Origin: Limnohabitans sp.
GTDB lineage: Bacteria > Pseudomonadota > Gammaproteobacteria > Burkholderiales > Burkholderiaceae_C
DNA length: 9,365 bases
Reading direction: 5' to 3'
Assembly: GCA_009693225.1 (NCBI GenBank)
Contig: SHXP01000074.1
Span: 1 to 9,365, forward strand
Under the pieces are notes generated by a model. It did no database searches. It saw only the letters and a list, made by a program, of their open reading frames with translations, and was not told the origin of the DNA. Within the stretch, counting starts at the first letter, position 1. Every line of letters starts with the position of its first letter. The position numbers were made by a program, and so were the translations under genes. Shown piece by piece: positions 7,052-9,365 of this stretch.

Positions 7052-7944
7052 ACTCGTTTGTTCAGCTTGCACTTGATTGGCTGGATGTTCCTGCCAGGCT
7101 GCTGCCTGAAAAAACCGCTCGCACGCAAGACAAGACACCAGCCATTCAGAGTCTGACCCAAGTCCTTGACGTTGCCAGATTTCATCACCCGCGAGCCAAC
7201 CGTTTTATACATTTAGGTATAGGCAGTGCCGATTACCGCTTGACCCGTAGCCGACGCAAAACCATAGGCATGAGCGTCGGGCCGGATGGGTTGGATGTCA
7301 GGGCACCGCGCTGGGCCAGCATGGGTGCGATTGAAAGTGCTTTGCACGAAAAGGGCGAATGGATTTTGCGCAAATTGCAGGAAATGCAGGAGCGCCAGAA
7401 ACACATGCAAGCCAGCGTGATTGAATGGCGCGATGGTGTCAGTCTTCCATTTCTGGGAGAGCAGGTGGTGTTGCAATTAGATTCATCGCCTCTTTTCAAG
7501 GATACAGGCGCGCGGCTGGATAAAACCTTTTCTGCGGACGGCTCGGGCGCAAGCCAGATCCTGAAAGTATCGGTGGCTCAGAATGCCGACGCTTCGCAAA
7601 TCAGGGATGCTGTACAAGCCTGGCTGATGCAACAGGCCAAGCAGCTTTTTTCACAAAGATTGAATCATTACGCGCCTGCGCTGGGGGTGCACTGGAAAAA
7701 ACTGTCCTTAAGTAACGCCAGTACACGCTGGGGCAGCGCCGCTTCAGATGGCAGCATTCAACTGAATTGGCGTTTGGTCCATTTTAAGCTCGACATCATC
7801 GATTACGTGGTCGTTCATGAGCTCAGCCATTTGCGCGTCATGGACCACAGTCCCATGTTCTGGAAAACCGTGCGCAATGTGGTTCCCGACTATGCGCAGC
7901 GCCGGACTGAGCTCAGGGAAGAGTCATTGCCGCAGTGGGCTTGA
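7048..7944 (+). CDS. YgjP-like (DUF45, SprT-like) metallopeptidase
   Basis: The 298-residue protein carries the YgjP/DUF45 metal-dependent hydrolase domain in its C-terminal half. The zinc site is HELSH at 257-261 with a third histidine in DHSPMFW (His267), and the family landmarks TRWGSAASDGSIQLNWRL (about 226-243) precede it. The N-terminal half holds YRLTRSRRKTIGMSV (63-77) and RWASMGAIESAL, the weaker-conserved start of the domain. There is no signal peptide and no membrane segment, so a cytoplasmic enzyme is likely. Escherichia coli YgjP is poorly characterised; a protease function is inferred from the fold and zinc site. The first 45 or so residues look like a variable extension. The start is the ATG of an ATGA overlap with plsC at 7048-7051. 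It is the last gene of the operon, and its final 32 bases overlap the end of the convergent hydrolase gene. Confidence 0.88.
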   Translation: MNSFVQLALDWLDVPARLLPEKTARTQDKTPAIQSLTQVLDVARFHHPRANRFIHLGIGSADYRLTRSRRKTIGMSVGPDGLDVRAPRWASMGAIESALHEKGEWILRKLQEMQERQKHMQASVIEWRDGVSLPFLGEQVVLQLDSSPLFKDTGARLDKTFSADGSGASQILKVSVAQNADASQIRDAVQAWLMQQAKQLFSQRLNHYAPALGVHWKKLSLSNASTRWGSAASDGSIQLNWRLVHFKLDIIDYVVVHELSHLRVMDHSPMFWKTVRNVVPDYAQRRTELREESLPQWA

Positions 7945-8986
7945 AGCGGTAGATGTGTAAATCGTCCAGGTAGCGTTCGACCTCGTGTCCGAACCACAGG
8001 TAATGTAAATGCGCGAGCGCCTCACCGATGGCGAACGTGGTTTGATGCGCATCAAGCTTGCGGGTGAACAACACCGACATGGCTTCAAGTGCTGACAGGT
8101 GACTGGCCGCCAGTGCCGTCTTGAGTTCCTGCAAGCGTTTGTCATGGTGGTCGTTCAGCTGAGCGATACGCTGATGCAAACCGGTGAAAGGCTTGCCGTG
8201 AGAAGGCAGCGTCAGACAGTTGGCCGGCAGATGCGCGTGTTTTTTCAGCGAATGCAGGAAGAGCCGCAAAGGATCCGCCAGAGGTTCTGAATCGAACACG
8301 CTGATGTTGCTGGAAATACGGGGTAGCACCATGTCGCCGCTGATCAACACATTCAGCGCCGGAGAATGCAAGGCGATGTGTTCGGGTGCGTGTCCGTAGC
8401 CGCTGATGCAATGCCAGTCATTGGCGCCGATGCGCAAGACCTGTGTATCCATGATGCGTACAAACTGACCGGGTAAGGCCGGCACCATGTGACCGAACTG
8501 TAAACGGCGGTCACTCAAGGACTCAAACACCGCCAGATCGGTAAGTCCGTTGGCACGGAAAAAAACTTTAGCCTGCTCGCTGTGTCTTTCGTCCGAGGTG
8601 GCGACAAGGGTGCGGGCAGTGTGGTAGTCAGTGGCGCTGATGAACAATGGCACCTTCCAGCGATCGCACAACCAGTGTGCCAGGCCCAGGTGATCGGGAT
8701 GCATGTGCGTGGCCAGTACACGTACAACGGGCAAGCCATCAAGTGAATGTTCAAACACTTGCTCCCAATGAGAGCGTGAATCAGGGCTGTCCAGGCAGCA
8801 GTCAACAATGCACCAGCCGTCGACACCTTCAAAATGGTCGCGCAACAGCCACAGGTTGATATGGTCAAGGGCAAATGGCAGCGACATGCGCAACCAGTAA
8901 ACCCCTGCGGCCAGTTCAAGTTTTCGGCCCGTCTCGGGCAACCTGTCGCCCAGCGGGTAGTTCAATTCTTTTTCGAGCAGGTTCAT
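7913..8986 (-). CDS. Metallo-beta-lactamase-fold hydrolase
   Basis: A 357-residue metallo-beta-lactamase-fold hydrolase. The metal-binding set is complete: THMHPDH (His94, His96, Asp98, His99), His199 in YGHAPEH, Asp218 in SGDMVL and His263 in PSHGKPF. The strand that usually reads LVDTG reads IVDCCL here. The C-terminal 70 residues resemble the winged-helix tail of LACTB2-like and glyoxalase II-like hydrolases. There is no signal peptide, so it is probably cytoplasmic. The substrate is unknown; thioesters are a reasonable guess because the divergent regulator is of the LiuR type, which controls acyl-CoA pathways. The start ATG at 8986 (MNLLEKELNYPLGD) fits what I recall of Burkholderiales homologues. 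The frame is open 41 codons further upstream to 9109, but that part crosses the palindrome and the start of the regulator, so I rejected it. Composition is richer in G and C than in the early part of the operon (35 of 60 in 8641-8700). Confidence 0.87.
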   Translation of the reverse strand: MNLLEKELNYPLGDRLPETGRKLELAAGVYWLRMSLPFALDHINLWLLRDHFEGVDGWCIVDCCLDSPDSRSHWEQVFEHSLDGLPVVRVLATHMHPDHLGLAHWLCDRWKVPLFISATDYHTARTLVATSDERHSEQAKVFFRANGLTDLAVFESLSDRRLQFGHMVPALPGQFVRIMDTQVLRIGANDWHCISGYGHAPEHIALHSPALNVLISGDMVLPRISSNISVFDSEPLADPLRLFLHSLKKHAHLPANCLTLPSHGKPFTGLHQRIAQLNDHHDKRLQELKTALAASHLSALEAMSVLFTRKLDAHQTTFAIGEALAHLHYLWFGHEVERYLDDLHIYRFKPTAAMTLP

Positions 8987-9001
8987 CCGGATGTATTTTG
9001 C

Positions 9002-9030
9002 TTGATAATTGACGTTTACGTAAACGTTAA
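9002..9030 (-). promoter_or_regulatory. Predicted promoter of the metallo-hydrolase gene
   Basis: On the minus strand TTAACG (9030-9025) is followed after exactly 17 bases by TATCAA (9007-9002). Matches to the sigma-70 consensus are 4 of 6 for each box (TTGACA, TATAAT). The -10-like box is 15 bases upstream of the hydrolase start codon. The whole 17-base spacer lies inside the palindrome, the arrangement expected when a MerR-type protein works from between the two boxes. Confidence 0.4.
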
Positions 9031-9032
9031 TT
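9007..9032. promoter_or_regulatory. Palindromic operator, probably for the adjacent MerR regulator
   Basis: The core ACGTTTACGTAAACGT (9012-9027) is a perfect 16-base palindrome. It extends to AATT...AATT at 9007-9032 with only one mismatched pair (G9011 against T9028), so 24 of 26 bases are symmetric. It is nearly centred in the 61-base space between the divergent hydrolase and MerR genes. The ACGTTTACGT-type half-sites resemble the LiuR operators I recall from comparative studies of branched-chain amino acid and fatty acid degradation in proteobacteria. It would let one regulator control both genes, including itself. A TTGACG box (9009-9014) inside the palindrome could be the -35 of the regulator gene, although only a poor -10 (TGATTT, 9032-9037) follows. 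Confidence 0.75.
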
Positions 9033-9047
9033 GATTTTCCTGTCCTC

Positions 9048-9365
9048 ATGGCGACGCAATTCACGATCCGAGATCTGGCCAAAGAATTTGATTTGACCAC
9101 CCGTGCCATTCGTTTTTACGAAGACATGGGTTTGTTGCATCCCGAGCGTCTGGGGCCCGGCGGTAGGAACCGCATTTACAGTACGCGCGAACGCGCCAGA
9201 TTACGTCTGACTTTGCGGGCCAAACGGCTGGGGCTGTCTTTGATGGAGGCCAAGGACATCATTGACATGTACGACAGTCCGCGTGATACCGTGCCTCAGC
9301 TGAAGAAATTCATTGCCGTGCTTGGGGACCACCGCAAGCAACTCGAGAACCAGATGCGTGAAATC
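9048..9365 (+). CDS. MerR-family regulator, LiuR-like (N-terminal part, cut by window edge)
   Basis: The frame runs open from ATG 9048 to the window end, 106 codons. The N-terminus is a MerR winged helix-turn-helix: FTIRDLAKEFDLTTRAIRFY (5-24), then EDMGLL and the wing GGRNRIYS (38-45). The FDLTTRAIRFYED wording is typical of the LiuR branch, which represses genes for leucine/isovalerate and other acyl-CoA degradation. A second helical part (RLTLRAKRLGLSLMEAKDII) and the start of the dimerisation coiled coil (about 86-106) follow. No metal-binding cysteine is present in the visible part, which argues against a metal sensor of the MerR or CueR kind. The C-terminal end is outside the window. 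It is divergent from the metallo-hydrolase gene and probably controls itself and that gene through the palindrome at 9007-9032. No Shine-Dalgarno is visible before the start. Confidence 0.88.
   Translation, partial: MATQFTIRDLAKEFDLTTRAIRFYEDMGLLHPERLGPGGRNRIYSTRERARLRLTLRAKRLGLSLMEAKDIIDMYDSPRDTVPQLKKFIAVLGDHRKQLENQMREI

Noticed and set aside
6686..7138. 150-codon open frame on the minus strand
   Set aside because: It is antisense to the conserved plsC and ygjP genes, spans their junction, and the translation shows no recognisable domain.
8987..9109. Upstream extension of the hydrolase gene by 41 codons to 9109
   Set aside because: The extra part runs through the palindrome and the start of the MerR gene, has no family resemblance, and the protein from ATG 8986 already begins as homologues do.
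9048..9365. Metal-sensing MerR/CueR-type regulator as the identity of the right-edge gene
   Set aside because: No cysteine is present in the visible 106 residues, and the helix-turn-helix wording fits the LiuR branch better.

Overview
The window reads as a chromosomal housekeeping stretch of a betaproteobacterium, most likely of the order Burkholderiales. The reasons are the gene order corC-lnt-glyQ-glyS-gmhB-plsC-ygjP, a glycyl-tRNA synthetase made from two separate genes, the lysophospholipid acyltransferase variant with a KHQSTYE motif, and a LiuR-type MerR regulator facing a metallo-hydrolase gene. The placement rests on family knowledge and recalled gene order, not on a search. Genus cannot be told.

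Layout. Bases 1 to about 145 are the right end of an IS30-family insertion sequence: the last 45 codons of its transposase plus a probable terminal inverted repeat. Seven plus-strand genes follow almost without gaps from 163 to 7944: corC (CBS-domain membrane-associated protein), lnt (apolipoprotein N-acyltransferase), glyQ and glyS (glycyl-tRNA synthetase alpha and beta), gmhB (heptose bisphosphate phosphatase), a plsC-type acyltransferase, and a ygjP-like (DUF45) metallopeptidase. Four junctions are short stop/start overlaps (ATGA, TGATG or a longer overlap) and the other two have gaps of 7 and 9 bases, so this looks like one operon. Three of its genes serve the cell envelope (lipoprotein acylation, LPS heptose, phospholipid acylation); glyQS is translation.

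From 7913 to 8986 a minus-strand metallo-beta-lactamase-fold hydrolase gene converges on ygjP and overlaps its 3' end by 32 bases. It is divergent from a MerR-family regulator that starts at 9048 and runs off the window. The 61-base space between them carries a 26-base palindrome with a single mismatched pair, a clear candidate operator placed inside the spacer of a predicted promoter for the hydrolase.

No intergenic stretch is longer than about 60 bases, and I see no tRNA, rRNA, CRISPR array, riboswitch or convincing intrinsic terminator. I did not find an undescribed system. The points most worth a second look are the IS30 end directly in front of corC, where it may supply a hybrid promoter for the operon, and the hydrolase/MerR pair with its operator.
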